Shown here piece by piece: positions 62,982 through 64,000 of a DNA stretch of 64,000 nt. The DNA is from Sipunculus nudus (lineage: Eukaryota; Annelida; Sipuncula; Golfingiida; Sipunculidae): contig CM049320.1 of the NCBI GenBank assembly GCA_026874595.1, positions 23,693,714 to 23,757,713 of the forward strand, given 5' to 3'. Under the pieces are notes generated by a model, which was not told the DNA's origin, did not search any database, and saw nothing but the letters and a program-made list of their open reading frames with translations. Both the position numbers and the translations under genes were made by a program. The stretch's first letter is position 1. Each line of letters begins with the position of its first letter.

Positions 62982-63607
62982 TGCAACTATTTCTACGGCT
63001 TCGCAACTCAGCCAAGTACGGAAAATGGCATTATATAAATCGGCAGTTATCAATTCTGAAATTAGGATAACTGAACTAAGGATTGCCATTGCATTCACGT
63101 TTTGCTATATACTTTTGATATTATCATGTTATTGTTCTACCATTGACAGGGGAACCTGCCTGCCGTGTTCCAGGACTCAGTAGCTGGTACATCTTAGAGA
63201 TGAGAGAAGTATTCAGTGGAAAAGCAGCTATCAAACATGTGGCTGAGCTAATGACAGAGGCGTGTCACGTATCTGAATAAATGTGCAATGATATAACCAA
63301 TTAGGATAATCATCACTTTTAAGAGAAGTTTAATTTTCGAGACTATATAAAAACTATAAATTTATAGATATTAAGATAGTAAACAATATCAGATTAAACT
63401 ACAATGATTCATTTCAAATCTGACATGAATGTAACGGGTAGACACATTTCTATCAAATACCCAGCAGAAATGATATGCCAAATAGTCTGATTTTAGGTAC
63501 GCAAAAATGTATCCAAGAAATACGGTCATGCGGAAGAAATAATCCAAACTCCAGAGGCAATTAATGGACTAGAAAAGACGTTTTATCTTTTCCCTGGCAT
63601 TGAGTAG
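62982..63607 (+). pseudogene. Second caspase copy, p10 exons only, inverted, 5'-truncated
   Basis: Three plus-strand blocks match the last three exons of the caspase at 46.5-47.3 kb. They are 62982-63015 (CNYFYGFATQP, the tail of the p10 exon), 63150-63259 (EPACRVPGLSSWYILEMREV) and 63497-63607 (VRKNVSKKYGHAEEI, ending FYLFPGIE then TAG). The middle block has exactly the 110-nt length and phase of its counterpart, and the last is one codon shorter. Upstream of 62982 similarity stops in mid-exon. No p20 exon with SHG or QACxG is found before it. The donor after 63259 reads GAG/GCGTGT instead of GT. This fits an old duplicate that lost its 5' part. A functional gene with distant exons cannot be excluded but is less likely. 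Confidence 0.8.
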
Positions 63608-63609
63608 AC

Positions 63610-64000
63610 ATAAGAATAAAAATATGTGAAGCCGCTATATTTGCCATATCCGGTATATTTGGCAAATAACATTGAAACTCATTCCAAGGAAATCGAGGAA
63701 TGTTTTGTGAATTCAGGTTACACAAGCATGTATGAATGTGAAGGGATTCACTTGTCCATTTCGTGAATGTTGCTACTTTACCCTGGCAAACGCACGATTG
63801 CTATATATTCATTAATATATTAAGTTGATTTTGGAAGTTAATTAACATATACTTGACGGTGAAGTGTGAGACATAATTATTCACCGATGAATTAATATAA
63901 GGTTACTTTGGTTACTTTTATGATTGCATGAAATCTTTTGATAACATACATCCTGTGCAAATAACGTGCAAAGTGAATGGCAAAAGCAGTACAGTGCAGT
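63610..64000. other. Right edge, nothing recognised
   Basis: AT-rich sequence past the stop of the caspase copy. After GGCATTGAGTAGA, similarity to the sequence after the intact caspase stop fades within about 20 bp. Confidence 0.5.

Noticed and set aside
1-64000. CRISPR arrays, operons, rRNA
   Set aside because: None seen. Tandem repeats here lack uniform short repeats with unique spacers, and the window is clearly from an animal genome.

Overview
This is a 64 kb piece of an intron-rich, AT-rich animal genome. The best guess is a mollusc, probably a bivalve. That is inference from the gene families, the long repeat-filled introns, and the mix of hairpin-ended repeats, TIR elements and CR1/L2-like LINE tails. 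There are no bacterial-style operons, no CRISPR arrays and no convincing free-standing tRNA or rRNA genes. Most long uninterrupted reading frames here are chance frames, so genes were assembled exon by exon from homology plus splice sites.

Layout. (1) 1-20.5 kb, minus strand: the 5' half of WDR33, a WD40 scaffold of the mRNA cleavage/polyadenylation machinery. Five coding exons lie between 1072 and 11278; the gene continues beyond the left edge. A likely first noncoding exon and promoter sit near 20.35-20.5 kb. (2) 26.5-34.4 kb, plus strand: a complete PPP1R35 orthologue (PP1 regulatory subunit, centriole maturation) in three coding exons, with a PP1-docking KVTF motif. Its 5 kb second intron holds several mobile elements. 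(3) 34.4-46.5 kb: no gene recognised; hairpin-ended repeats, LINE tails and small TIR elements. (4) 46.5-57.5 kb, minus strand: a KLHDC3-like kelch propeller (nine exons, counting the start exon) followed on the same strand by a caspase protease (six exons). From the second kelch exon onward every splice junction is phase-compatible, including kelch to caspase. No AATAAA/ATTAAA lies in the roughly 280 bp between the parts, and the caspase alone would have almost no prodomain. The locus can therefore be read as one gene for a roughly 620-630 residue kelch-caspase chimera. (5) 60.4-62.4 kb, minus strand: a decayed Ty3/Gypsy element. (6) 62.98-63.61 kb, plus strand: a second, inverted copy of the caspase p10 exons, truncated at its 5' side.

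Repeats make up much of the rest. Several unrelated families share one plan: a short hairpin at one end, inverted repeats that reuse one hairpin arm, and internal tandem units of about 280-330 bp. This resembles Helentron/Helitron2-derived nonautonomous elements. Two small TIR elements have matching 5-bp target duplications, two others are flanked by TAA, and there is a tRNA-type SINE.

The most interesting object is the kelch-caspase locus. If it is one transcript, it joins a propeller related to a ubiquitin-ligase substrate receptor to a protease whose catalytic His/Cys and substrate-binding Arg/Gln/Arg positions all appear intact. Long-read cDNA across 48.5-48.9 kb would settle it.
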